From NCBI GenBank assembly GCA_003024785.1, contig PUQB01000165.1, positions 400,102 through 464,101 of the forward strand: a stretch of DNA of 64,000 bases, given 5' to 3'. The translations under genes and the position numbers were made by a program. Below the pieces are notes generated by a model. It was not told the origin of the DNA and did no database searches. It saw only the letters and a program-made list of their open reading frames with translations. Positions 12,557 to 23,433 of this stretch are shown piece by piece. The DNA is from Selaginella tamariscina (Eukaryota > Streptophyta > Lycopodiopsida > Selaginellales > Selaginellaceae). The first letter of the stretch is position 1, and the number at the start of each line of letters is the position of its first letter.

Positions 12557-12833
12557 CGTGAAAATGGGAATATAAAATAAATTACTAATTAATACTTAAG
12601 TTTTAATTATTAATTAATCATTTAATTAATATGTAATTAAGCCTTAAATATTAATTAATTAATTAATTAATCCTTCAATAACCTTACTTAGTAAGGAATA
12701 TTCCTAAAATATCTTAGAATATTCATATTATTCTAAAAATAGTTTACAATAATGAAGAAATACTATCAAACATAATTACAAATGAAATCATTTTCTTATC
12801 AACATGTTAATTTTTTATAAATACTTTCTTCTA

Positions 12834-13974
12834 TCATACAAAGAAATCTTTTATTTTGTCTAAATCATCACTCTCCGGATTAATCAAATCATTTTGGTCA
12901 ATATCTTGATGTTGTTGCCACCACTTAACACTCTCACGAATGCAATTGGGAGTTGCCATCCTTGTTAATACATAAGATGTGATAAGAGAAGGTCTGCATA
13001 AAGGCTCATCTAAAAACTGACGTTCCTTAAGAATAATATTATAAAGCGCCCGGTTGCTATCCTTCATTTTATAAAATTCAATATCACGAGAAAGAAAAGC
13101 TTCAGGAAATGTATGATACGGTGGATACTGCTCACAAAAATTTTCGAGATTCTTCTTTCTGAGGCACGTATCCAAGTAGTTCACTAGCTCATCCATGATA
13201 TCGGTATCAGAATATGGATCGAAAGTGATTGGATGAATACAAGCAATGTTTTGGTTGAGCATAGCCTTCTGAGGAGAGTCGTCTACTACTAAGATGTGCA
13301 TTCTTCATTATCCTTAAGCGACTGATCTCCCCATGAGTCCCAATTATTCTTTCATTCTTGAAGAAGTATGGCTTGCTTTCCTTTCTTATATTGTGAAATT
13401 CGAGAGGTTTATAACATATTCGCTGGTCAAAAATCCAATCTTTACGAATCACCTCTTCTGCAACACTACAATGTTTCTTAAGTAAATTCAACAGCGGTGT
13501 TAAGTTATGAATCTGCATGCATGACCAAATCCCCACAAGCGCACCCATCTCCTTAAGCTTTTGAAAGAGACGATCCAACCCTGGACGAAAAATAATATCA
13601 TATCGAAATTTACCATGACAAGGAATGAAATCTCCTTGTTTGATTTCTTTTTTCTATCCTGGGCCTTTGTCGATGAAGCAGAACACCATTGACATCCAAC
13701 AACACAATATGGCCATGAGTAACATGAGATAGCGTTGCCTCTTGAATACTTTGCAAATCACTTGTTTGCTCCCTTTCACATTTATCCGTTGCCACTATCT
13801 CGTTGCCTATCCCTTCATCATTTAATTGTACATCATCCTTACAAGATTCAGATATTGCATGCGCTGAAGAAATTGATTTCGGAATGAAGCCAATAAAAAT
13901 GATGATGAAGTGGCCCCCATGGTAACGATGTTTTGAGCTGCATTATTATCCATTTCCTGCATGAACTCTGTCAT
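12834..13974 (-). CDS. FCP1/NIF-like HAD phosphatase-domain protein, transposon-borne, frameshifted
   Basis: Read on minus from an ATG at 13974 (MTEFMQEMDNNAAQ). The FCP1-homology domain begins with HIVLLDVNGVLL (~13700), the HAD motif I position. The acid/base Asp is replaced by Asn here, as I recall for a plant-specific LDxNGLL subgroup. The domain continues with FRPGLDRLFQKLKEMGALVGIWS (split: ~13590-13510), IFDQRICYKPLEF (~13400-13440) and the C-terminal motif HILVVDDSPQKA (~13300-13265). Frame changes occur near 13850, 13650 and 13300. The stop is at 12834-12836, about 300 bases inside the left terminus. Members of this fold usually dephosphorylate phosphoserine/threonine; activity here is doubtful given the frameshifts. 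The 3' end is duplicated at 33183-33260 in copy 2. Confidence 0.7.
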
Positions 13975-14237
13975 TCTGACATGTGGCACAAGAAATTGTC
14001 GCCAAACCCCTCTCTTACCTCATGCAATGCTGAAAATCCATGTTCTCAATTATTTCATTACATCTGCAAAATGATAATTAGCTGACCTTAAAATTATCAA
14101 GGTATATTATTTACCTTGTTAATGTGTGACCCATGTTTGAACTAAAAGCTTCATTAATCCTTGAGAATTTATTTTCTGTACAAATATAAAAGAAATATAC
14201 AAAAATGCCTTATGTTACACTCATTTACAACTATTCA

Positions 14238-17200
14238 TCACTCTAAATTCATTATCAATTCTTCTTCGCTATTACCTTCTGAGTGAGGCGAAGAAGGTCT
14301 AAGCCGCTTGTGAGATGGTTCAAGATCTTCTGCATCTTCTATTGATGTTTCCATGGGTCCTGGAGTGTGCGAATGTTCTGTACTCCTCGAGATAACTTCC
14401 GGTCTAATATCTGATTGAAGTTCGTTCTCAGACTCCGAGATTGAACCAGATTCACCTTCAGAGCTATCGCACTTATCTGGAGGGAACTTTCTCAAATACG
14501 CCTTTATGGATTCGTTGGGGTACTCAGTTGAGACCCAATCTATCCACTTGTTCAGGTCCTCAACCATGGTCTTATCCTTTTCAACGGCAAACACACATGT
14601 ATGCCGAAGGTAACACTCCTTCAAGACGGACCCCCTAGTGCAGTAGTCAAAAACCCACGCATCACTGTGAGGACCCCTGATCAAGTTGACGATGCTCCGT
14701 GCCGCTTGACTTGTAATGTTTGGATAACGTACATTGCCGAATACGTCACTCATACCTATCGGTGTATCGGATGGAGGTTCAGGGCCGTTGGAGTGCAAAC
14801 AGATGCCTGGCCAGTCATTTGGAAGCTTGAAATTGTTTGGCGCATTCCTAACAACCAAGTGAACAACGTATCAATGCACTTGGGATTAGCATCGTTCATA
14901 TAAAATCCTGTCCAACGATGTCTATTCTTCTTGGCGAAGGCGAAGGCAAAAGTATCGGTGACATGAGCAAGAATCAAGAAATAAATACCTGAAAAAGTAG
15001 GTATCAGTGAAGAGCGCAAGCATGAATTCAATAATAAATACCTTCTATGTATATGCTTGCACGGCTAAGTTTCTCCACCAGATCCTCTAGTGCCCTATCT
15101 GTCGAAAGATTTTTTGACACCCGCCGATCCATCACGAACAATTGAAACGGTTTCCTACAAGCAGTGATGTTACCCCATAAAGTCTCCGAATCTAACAACA
15201 AACATCTGTAGGGCTTGTCGTGATTCGTAGCATCCTCCTTTATAAGGTTCAATTCGGTTCTCCGCTGCTGAAGGACTGCCATAAGAGAAGGCGTCATCCC
15301 AATGTTCTCCTTTTTGGCGTTGGCGTGCAATAGATTCTTGCCTAGATCTTCCGATTGGTTCACCCATTCGACAAGCATATCATCGTTCGTCACATGCAAA
15401 TATTTGCTGACCTCTTCATATGTTGAAGTCGAGGTCCAACCCAGTTTGTGGCAGTGTATTCCCAACCACTCCTTGAAATGCCTGACCGTCTTCAACTCCA
15501 TTGCCTTGAGATGAAAAGGAGAGGTTGGGCTGCTGTTATTAATTTGTAGTTTGCCATCGATCACCAAATCAGCCAAGACTTCCATCTCCTCCATCGTTGT
15601 TCCATTTAAAGGCTTCAACCATGTGAGCTTGAAATCGTTGTCTACATCCTTTGTAGATTGAACAGACTTAGCCTTCGGCGTCTTACTGGGTTTCTTTGCA
15701 GACTTTTCTGAGGGCTCCCCTTCACTTGTCTGCTTCTTCTTCAGTGTTCCTTTTGAAAAGGATTCCATAATCCCCAACCATTTGGCAAAGATCCTATCTT
15801 CGGGGCAAGAAATCAACATCATCAGAAAGGATGTTTCCTTCCCGCCCACCTGGGCAAAATCAACTGCTGCAATTTCTTCAACTCTCTGAGGAAAAAGACA
15901 GATTAATATACCGGCGAGATAAATCCCGCCCAAACAATTTGCTTACCCGGTATTCCGCAGATTGTGTATTCCCTGCGGTAGCTCTTTGTGGTCGCTGAAG
16001 AGATTCCCACACGGCTCGCGTGTGTTTAAACTTCTCCCATATTTTGCTGTTGTAGTGGTTGGTGTCGGCAGCGTCCCATTCCGCCGATAACTTATGGTAC
16101 TGCTCGATTGTGAGATTCGGCTTAGCTAAAAACGCCGATCTTTTTGTCAGCTTCTCACGGGTATGCTCGGAAAGTTTTGTTGCCATCGTTCCTTTGTTGT
16201 GTTCATCGAGAAGTCGTTGGGCTGCCGTTATTGTGTGCTGGCCACTAATGATGTAGTACTTGATAGATTTTTATTCTCCGTCTGAATCTTCATGAGTTGT
16301 TCTGGTGTTGTGATCCAGACTTTGTCAGCGCCTTCCTTCTTTCATAGTATGGACACAAAACAGCATTATGTGGAACGGTATAAGAATTGTCGTCCTTCAT
16401 CTTCTCCATGAGCTCAGCTACACGTTCCTGGTTGAGTGGCCTGTAATTGAAGTTTGGGTTGACGCTGCAATATTTAACCCTACAAGGATAAATCTTATCA
16501 TCCAACATCATTTCCTTGTGACTTATTGCAGCATGAGATGCCACAGGTGCAGCTGACAAAACGATTGATGATTTTCTTTTGCGATCCGAATCAACATGTG
16601 TGATCCCCGACTGCAGCTGTTCTAGTGTTCTCGGCACACTCTTCCAGCTCCCGAAGCTTCCTAAGCAAATTGAACGTGATCTGTAGAGAACCTGAGACCG
16701 AGCCACCCTCTCAATCTCCCTTATGATGTCGCTGTGTTCTTCTTCAATGTGAAGAGGGAAGATTGCTCCACTTGCTGATTTTCTGTATTGTGAAGCAATA
16801 TCTCCTGACAATACACCTACTCGATGAGTCTGAAGATCTTCGAAGTAGACATCCAGATGGATCCCCTCCATAGATGGGCTTTCGTTGAGTTGAAGAAGAA
16901 CTCCAAGGTCAACATCATTAGTGAACACGTGAACGTCATTATCCACAAGTCGACAAAACCACCCGAAATTAATGTTGTAACTGACGACCTCTGGATCCGA
17001 GAACGTGACATTGGATGGAACAAGGCATATCTGTCGAATCAGTCCAATCTGGGTTCGCAGCCTGCTTTCGGGTGCTTGACTAGCGAATCTACTTTCCATT
17101 GTTTTGCTTGTCCATGAGATGTGACAGAGGTTAATTTGACAGCACCATGGTTGCTCCAATGCGCTTCCCATTTATCTTAAAATATGGCCAAGTTGATTCC

Positions 17201-17532
17201 AGAATCCCCCTGCCCATCTCTTCTCCTGCTCTTGTCTTTAATGTCACCTCAATTCCACATCTGAATACAAAAATGATTAGTTCAAGTATCCGAGTATAAC
17301 AGATTTTATTTTAATTCTTACCCAGAATTTGACGACGACTCCATACTAATGACTCGATCTCCTTGTTTGATCAAATCGTCCTTCTGCAAAATAATACACT
17401 ATGAATAAAATCATATAAAAACGCACACACACTTGTATAAACCCGAATATACAAAAATAATACACAGAGAGAAGTAGACGTAATTAACTGTCCGAAGCTC
17501 ACATTTGTGTTAGTGCAAAAGAAAGATAACAT
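14238..17532 (-). CDS. ParB-like nuclease-fold + DNA-methyltransferase-like fusion protein, transposon-borne, frameshifted
   Basis: Spliced model on minus: possible first exon 17503-17532, then 17322-17383, 15947-17260, 15042-15885 and 14238-14988. Intervening introns are 61, 61 and 53 nt, all GT-AG. The N-terminal region contains KQGDRVISME and a ~250-residue unrecognised part. A ParB-like domain follows: NFNYRPLNQERVAELMEKMK (~16460-16395) and YYIISGQHTITAAQRLL (~16250-16200), matching the ParB RPL-like start and the GxHR-type motif. The middle is Lys-rich (~15770-15650). The C-terminal region has LLLDSETLWGN (~15205-15170), where the DPPW/Y motif would be expected, and SDAWVFDYCTRGSVLKECYL (~14665-14605), resembling the SAM-binding D-x-F-x-G-S/T-G motif of DNA methylases. 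It ends in an acidic Ser/Glu-rich tail. Frameshifts lie near 17160, 16310, 16260 and 14860. The fusion call is by motif only, and the missing DPPY motif leaves activity uncertain. Confidence 0.6.
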
Positions 17533-17575
17533 TTCGTTTTAGAACCACCACAAATGTGAGCTCTGGACAGTTTTA
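17487..17575. repeat. short inverted repeat at the 5' end of the ParB/methyltransferase gene
   Basis: AACTGTCCGAAGCTCACATT (starting ~17488) is repeated as its near-perfect reverse complement, AATGTGAGCTCTGGACAGTT (ending ~17573), with a loop of roughly 35-40 bases. The hairpin straddles the presumed first exon of the minus-strand gene. It could be an upstream regulatory hairpin or the end of an older insertion. Confidence 0.5.
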
Positions 17576-17669
17576 CATAGATTCCTAGCTTTTACTCGAA
17601 ATATTATGATAAGATGATAAAAGTAAATAAAATGAGATATGCAACTTATATATACTAATACACATATAT

Positions 17670-19110
17670 ATTCACATGGAAGGTGCGGCGGGATTAATCT
17701 CGCCACCCCTTCAATGCCTCCTGAAAGAGTGGGCGGGATTAATCTCGCCACCTTTCTGGAGGCCTTGAACGGGAGTGCGGAATTAATCTTGCCACCCTTC
17801 TCGGTCTCAGAGAGAACTGGGCAGGATTTATTTCTCACACCCCTTCAGTGACTCCAGAAAGGAGGCGGGATTAATCTCGCCCACCATGTAAGGATGGTTA
17901 AATGAATTTCCCCACCCTTCCCAATTCTCTCCATTGGTATGTTGAAAACCTTCTACGTCTCAGACAGAAACGTTTGGGATTGGTCCGACTCACCAATGGA
18001 GAAAAAGGAAGGGTGGCGGGATTCATTCCTCCAACAGGCATTGAAGACTCGGCGGGATTAATCCCGCCGCCCAGGGCCTTCACTCGGTCCCTATGCGGCG
18101 GGATTAATCCCGCCGGACGCCAATTCCCTGCGCGGAATCGGGCGGGATTAATCCCGCCGCCTAGGCACTTCAGGCAGGCCAATGGCGGCGGGATAAATCC
18201 CGCCCGATTCCGCGCAGGGCATGCGTCCGGCGGATTAATCCGCCTCCCAGGCCCTTCACTCGGGCCTTAGTCGGCGGGATTAATCCCGCCGAACGCCAAT
18301 GCCCTGTGCGAAATCTTGCGGGATTAATCCCGCCGCCTAGGCCCTTCAGGCAGGCCAATGGCGGCGGGATAAATCCCGCCCGATTCCGCGCAGGGCATGC
18401 GTACGCGGCGGGATTAATCCCGCCCACCATGTAAGGGATGGTGAAATTAATCCCACCACCCTTCTCAGTTCCCTCCATTGGTATTTTGTAAACCTTCTCC
18501 GTCTCAGACAGAGTTAGTCGGGATTGATTCAACATACCAATGGAGGAAAAAAGGGTGGCGGGATTAATCCGCCACCGGGCAATGAAGGTTCGGAGAGACT
18601 AATCCCGCCGCCCTCTCGTAAATCATGCGCTCACACATATATATTGGCTGCGGCATTTTGAACAGGGATGGGTGGGGGCGGGATTAATCCCGCCGCTTAT
18701 ATCCTGCGGAAGTGCCTGAGCGGCGGGATTAATCCCGCCGCCTGCGAAGGGCATGAGCGGGCGGATTAATCCCGCCGTTCATGTCCTGCGTGAATTCCCT
18801 GGGCGGCGGGATTAATCCCGCCGCCTTACGCAGGACATGTCATGCAGGCTCTTCGGTTAGCCTTCCGTGCAGGATCTTTCATGCAGGCTCTTCGGTTAGC
18901 CTCATGAGCGGCGGGATTAATCCCGCCGCCCATCCCCTGTAAATGCCCTGCGCGGAATCCGGCGGGATTAATCCCGCCCATTAGGGCCTTCACACAGGCC
19001 ATTGCCGGCGAGATAAATCCCGCCGCATTCCGCGCAGGGCATGGGTGAGTGGCGGGATTAATCCGCCGCCATGGCCCCAACCATATAGCGGCGGGATTAA
19101 TCCCGCCGCT
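17670..19110. repeat. Palindrome array 1: about 26 copies of GGCGGGATTAATCCCGCC
   Basis: The 18-bp perfect palindrome GGCGGGATTAATCCCGCC and one- to three-base variants recur about 26 times, for example near 18050, 18095, 18140, 18272, 18405, 18721, 18802, 18909, 18959 and 19089. Centre-to-centre spacing is mostly 40-50 bp. Spacers carry a second repeated vocabulary (GCGCAGGGCATG, GGCCTTCACTCGG, CTTCAGGCAGGCCAATGGCG), often itself in inverted orientation. The GC-rich block stands out sharply from AT-rich surroundings. Open frames rich in GGINPA or AGLIPP are read-through of the repeat and are not genes. Confidence 0.9.
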
Positions 19111-19119
19111 CGAGGGCTT

Positions 19120-19190
19120 AGCGTGTGTGCGAGAGAAAAATTAATAAATAAAAAATTATACAGATAAAAACACACACATATATATGTGTG

Positions 19191-19273
<83 letters not shown>

Positions 19274-19642
19274 GTATATATGTATAGGAGTGTACGTGTG
19301 TGTGCAAGAGATAGATAAATAAATAAAATTATACAGTACTGGTACACATAATATATGTGTGTACATAGGTATATATATGTGTGTATATGTATATCGTGTG
19401 TATGCGTGTGAGCGAAACAAATAAAATCATACAGATAAACAAACACACACACACACATATATATACACAGGACTGCGTATGTGTGCGAAAAATAAAACTA
19501 ATAAATAAATAAAATTATACAGATAAACACACACATATATATGTGTGTATATAGATATATAACCCATAGAGAAAGAGAGAGAGTCTGTGAATATATAAGC
19601 ATATATAAACTAGTATTGTATACTATTTGTTAATATGCATTG

Positions 19643-19673
<31 letters not shown>

Positions 19674-20031
19674 AAAGCAGTGTGCGTGTGTGTGGGAGAG
19701 ATAGATCAATAAAAAAAATTATATAGATACTGGTACACATAATATATGTATGTATTATGTATATGTATATAGGTATATATATATGTGTATATGTATATTG
19801 TGTGTATGCGTGTTTGAGCGAAACAAATAAAATCATACAGATAAACAAACACACACACACATATATATACACAGGAGTGTGCGTGTGTGTGCGAGAGATA
19901 AAACTAATAAATAAATAAAATTATACAGATAAACACACACATATATATATGTGTGTATATAGATATATAACCCATATGAATATATAAGCATATATATAAA
20001 CTAGTGTTGTATACTATTTGTTAATATGCAT

Positions 20032-20080
<49 letters not shown>

Positions 20081-20160
20081 AAGCAGTGTGCGTGTGTGTG
20101 GGAGAGATAGATCGATAAAATTTTTTTATAGATACTGGTACACATTAAAATTATACGCAC
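19120..20160. repeat. tandem ~400-bp microsatellite-rich repeat
   Basis: Blocks such as TGTAAAGCAGTGTGCGTGTG (19671 and 20076), GAGCGAAACAAATAAAATCA (~19410 and ~19815) and GAGATAAAACTAATAAATAA recur at about 402-405 bp offsets, giving two to three diverged units. Each unit contains a long (TA)n tract (19198-19262, 19645-19671, 20035-20076) and CA/TG runs. No coding sequence. Confidence 0.75.
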
Positions 20161-20399
20161 ACTCCTATACATACATATATACATACATACACACCACACA
20201 CACAGATCTCACCTGTGTGCACAGCCTCCGCCACCGATTTCACAGCCGCCGCCTCTTGAAACCTAAGAATATACCTAAACCCTAATGAATAATTATATAT
20301 ATTAACCCTAATAGAATATTCCTTATGAGAATATACTTAACCCTAAAAAGAATAAAATATAGATTCGCCCTAAACGAATATTCTTTCATTATATTTATT

Positions 20400-21240
20400 A
20401 GCGCGTGCGTGTGCGTGGGTGTATCACATACACCCCAAAAATATAAATCATGCAGGGATTTAACATGTGTGTGTTCATGAGAGTGTTAAAGTTTCATGTG
20501 TATCAATACATATATACACATTGCATATATTAATACACATAATATATACATACACACGTGTATACACACAGACATACATACATATTACATGGGTTTAGGG
20601 TTTAGGGTTTTGGATTTAGGATGGATCATGCATGGTGTGTATGTATGAGAGAAGAGAGAGTGTTGAAAATTATTTTTGTACACATTGCATATATTAGTAC
20701 ACATTTATACTTACACATATTATACACAGATATACATACATAGTATATGAGAAGAGAGACAGTACATATTATGGATCATGCATGGTGTGTATTATACACA
20801 CAGACATACATACATATTATTACATAATATTAGAGAGACCGAGTACATATTACATGGTGTGTATGTTTGAGAGAAGACAGAAAGTACACATATATACATA
20901 CAGAGTACACATATATACATACACACGTGTATACACACAGACATACATACATATTACATGAGTAAATTCATTGTGTTACATATTAGGGTTTAGGGTTTAG
21001 GGTTTAGGATGGATCATGCATGGTGTGAAGAGAGAGTGTTGAAAAATTATTTTGTACACACATGTATACACAGGGTTTAGGGTTTAGGTTTAGGGTTTGC
21101 TCCCAACAAGCTTAATATAAATATTACACATGTAAATTCAATGTGTTACATACACACAGATTGAGTACATATATCATACATGCGTTGAACATGATGTTTT
21201 CAATAAAGAAGCAACATATTTCTTCAGTTTGGTTTAGGGT
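20400..21240. repeat. interstitial plant telomere repeats with a repeated spacer
   Basis: Short runs of the plant telomere unit TTTAGGG occur at ~20586-20612, ~20985-21008 and ~21069-21098. Between them a spacer phrase (GGATCATGCATGGTGTGTATG, followed by AGAGAAGAGAGAGTGTTGAAA) is repeated near 20620, 20765, 20850 and 21010. The segment sits inside copy 1. It may be captured subtelomeric DNA or a structural part of the transposon. Confidence 0.7.
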
Positions 21241-22670
21241 TGTGCATGTGTGTGCATATGTTTTTGTAAGTTCTTGTAATGCGTGTGTAAATTTATGATT
21301 GTGTTTATATATGTGTGCAAAACAAACATCGAATAATTAAGAAAATAATATTAATAAACACACTATGAACATATTTTAAATTATACATAATAATATATGA
21401 TTTTATTAATATATAGCCATATATAGTTTTAATAATATATATTAATTTAATATTGATAAAAAGGTTTAACATTGAAATATTCTTGAAATAATAAGAAATT
21501 AATTGAGAAAATCCCATTAATAATATACAAATGTAAATTAAGTACTCAAATAATTAACTAAATTAATTATCATAATCATGTTTAATATTGGAATATCTTG
21601 GAATAATAAGAAAATAATAAAGAATATCCCATTAATATAAAGAAGATTAATTACTCAAGTAATTAAGGAAATGATATTAATATACACACTATGAACATTT
21701 TAAATTATACATAATAATACAATTTTATCTAATATATAGTCATATATAGTTTAATAATATATATTAATTTAATATTGATAATAAGGTTTAACACATGAAT
21801 ATTCTTGAAATAATAACAAATTAATTGAGAAAATCCCATTAATATATACAAATGTAGAATAATTACTGCAATAATTAAGAACAAGACTAATTTAATTATG
21901 ATAATCAGGTTTAATATTAGAATATTCTTTAAATATTAATAAAATAATAAAGAATATCCCATTGATACTAGGAAATGAAAACTAAATACTCGAGTAATTA
22001 AGAAAATAATAATAATAAATAGACTATGAATATATTTTAAATGATACATAATAATATATCAATTTATTTATTGTATAAGTATATATTTATATATATATAT
22101 AATATAAATATACTTGAATACTAAGAATGTAGAATATAATCTAAAATTTCGTAATATTAAACAGCTTGAATCACTTGAATAACATTAAATGCAATTTTAA
22201 AATACTCATTGGAACTGAAGAGTATATATGTCAGAGTGTCGAATATTTGTGTCAACTCATCTTAAATTTTATTTTCTGTTCTTTTTAAAAAATTTGAATT
22301 TTTGACATATGTATTGTCGGTCTGACATGTAAATTTAAAAATGCATTTAATTTCCCACTCAAATTCAGATCTGGTTCTTTCTCCGGCAAGGGTTTCTTCA
22401 TTTCTGTATTTTCACTCTTTAGATCTTCTTTTTTCTTCATAGTGATCATCTTAGGAGCGAGATTAAATTGGGTGCTATTCTTTATAGGAAAGCACGGCGC
22501 CTTCAGTGCTGTTTACAAGTATTATAAACAAATTTAAAAATACTTATAAAGATTCACTCTCTTACATTCTCTCTTAAAATTACAATTTAGGGGTTTAGAA
22601 ATGCATTAGGATTATAATATTCCGTTAGGGATTTATCTCGTTTAAATATCCTTTTAACTTAATATTCTAG
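21240..22670. other. AT-rich non-coding arm of copy 1, duplicated in copy 2
   Basis: No gene seen. The stretch has three diverged internal repeats (AATAATTAAGAAAATAATATTAATA and AATCCCATTAATA units at ~21340, ~21670 and ~21990). It reappears in inverted orientation at about 28090-29075, with many substitutions, and supplies much of the evidence for copy 2. Confidence 0.7.
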
Positions 22671-22674
22671 GTTA

Positions 22675-23282
22675 ACCGGGGCGCGGGATTAATCCGGCCA
22701 TTTCTTTTTCGCCTCTTCGAAGAGGTGGCGGGATTAATCCCGCCACCATCTCTCGGGCAATGCTTCTCCGCCACTGAAAAAGAGTGGCGGGATTAATCCC
22801 GCCGATAACCTTCTCAACTGATGAAGAGTTACCAGAATTTATTAGAAAGAGTTGTCGGCGGGATTAATCCCGCCAACCATTTTAGGAGGCAGGGAAGGGG
22901 TGGCGGGATTAATCTCGCCACCACATCCCTGTTTTAAGGATTTGGAGACATGATTTATCCCGAGATCTCTTTGAAATCATAGTTTTGGAGAGAGTTATGT
23001 GCAGGTTTAATCCCGCCACCCATTCCCCGTCATAAGAATTGTGGCGGGATTAATCCCGCCATCTCTCTCCGACGAGGAAGAGAGTCGGCGGGATTAATCC
23101 CGCCGGACTCCCCCGAGGAGGAAGAGCGGCGGATTAATCCCGTCGGCTCTTCCTTGTCGGAGGGAGTCCAAGGCGGGATTAATCCCGCCGACTCTCTCCG
23201 AAGGGGTTGAGTCGGCAGCGGGATTAATCCCGCCGACCATTCCTCGTCGGAGGGATTCGTGAGCGGGATTAATCCCACCCAT
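22675..23282. repeat. Palindrome array 2: about 12 copies of GGCGGGATTAATCCCGCC
   Basis: Perfect or near-perfect copies lie near 22726, 22783, 22857, 22903, 23041, 23087, 23127, 23173, 23217 and 23262. The last six are spaced 42-46 bp. Spacers such as CTCTCCGACGAGGAAGAGTC are dyad-symmetric, so each unit has two centres of symmetry. The array ends about 150 bases before the transposase gene start, so it occupies that gene's upstream region. Confidence 0.9.
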
Positions 23283-23433
23283 CAGTTGTATTAATCAAAC
23301 ATGAGATATTATCTCTAAACATAATTATGTATTATTGCATATGCATATTATTAAGTAACCGTAATTCAGATTTCTTAGAAATATTGCATAAACAGATATC
23401 ATAAATAATACAATTATTTATGTGCAGGACAAT

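Noticed and set aside
14989-15041. Ultra-short introns (53-61 nt) as a signature of foreign transposon genes
   Set aside because: The host LHT-type gene in the same window has introns of 53, 61, 64 and 67 nt, so short introns are normal for this genome.
17900-19080. Long ORFs on both strands with repeated GGINPA / AGLIPP peptides
   Set aside because: They are read-through of the GGCGGGATTAATCCCGCC array in several frames and strands, with no independent sign of coding.
17670-19110. CRISPR-like array (regular repeats with spacers)
   Set aside because: The repeats are palindromic plant-genome elements with similar, not unique, spacers; no cas genes and a eukaryotic context.
19118-19458. Tyr/Ile-rich ORFs in the microsatellite region
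   Set aside because: Translations of TA and CA repeats.
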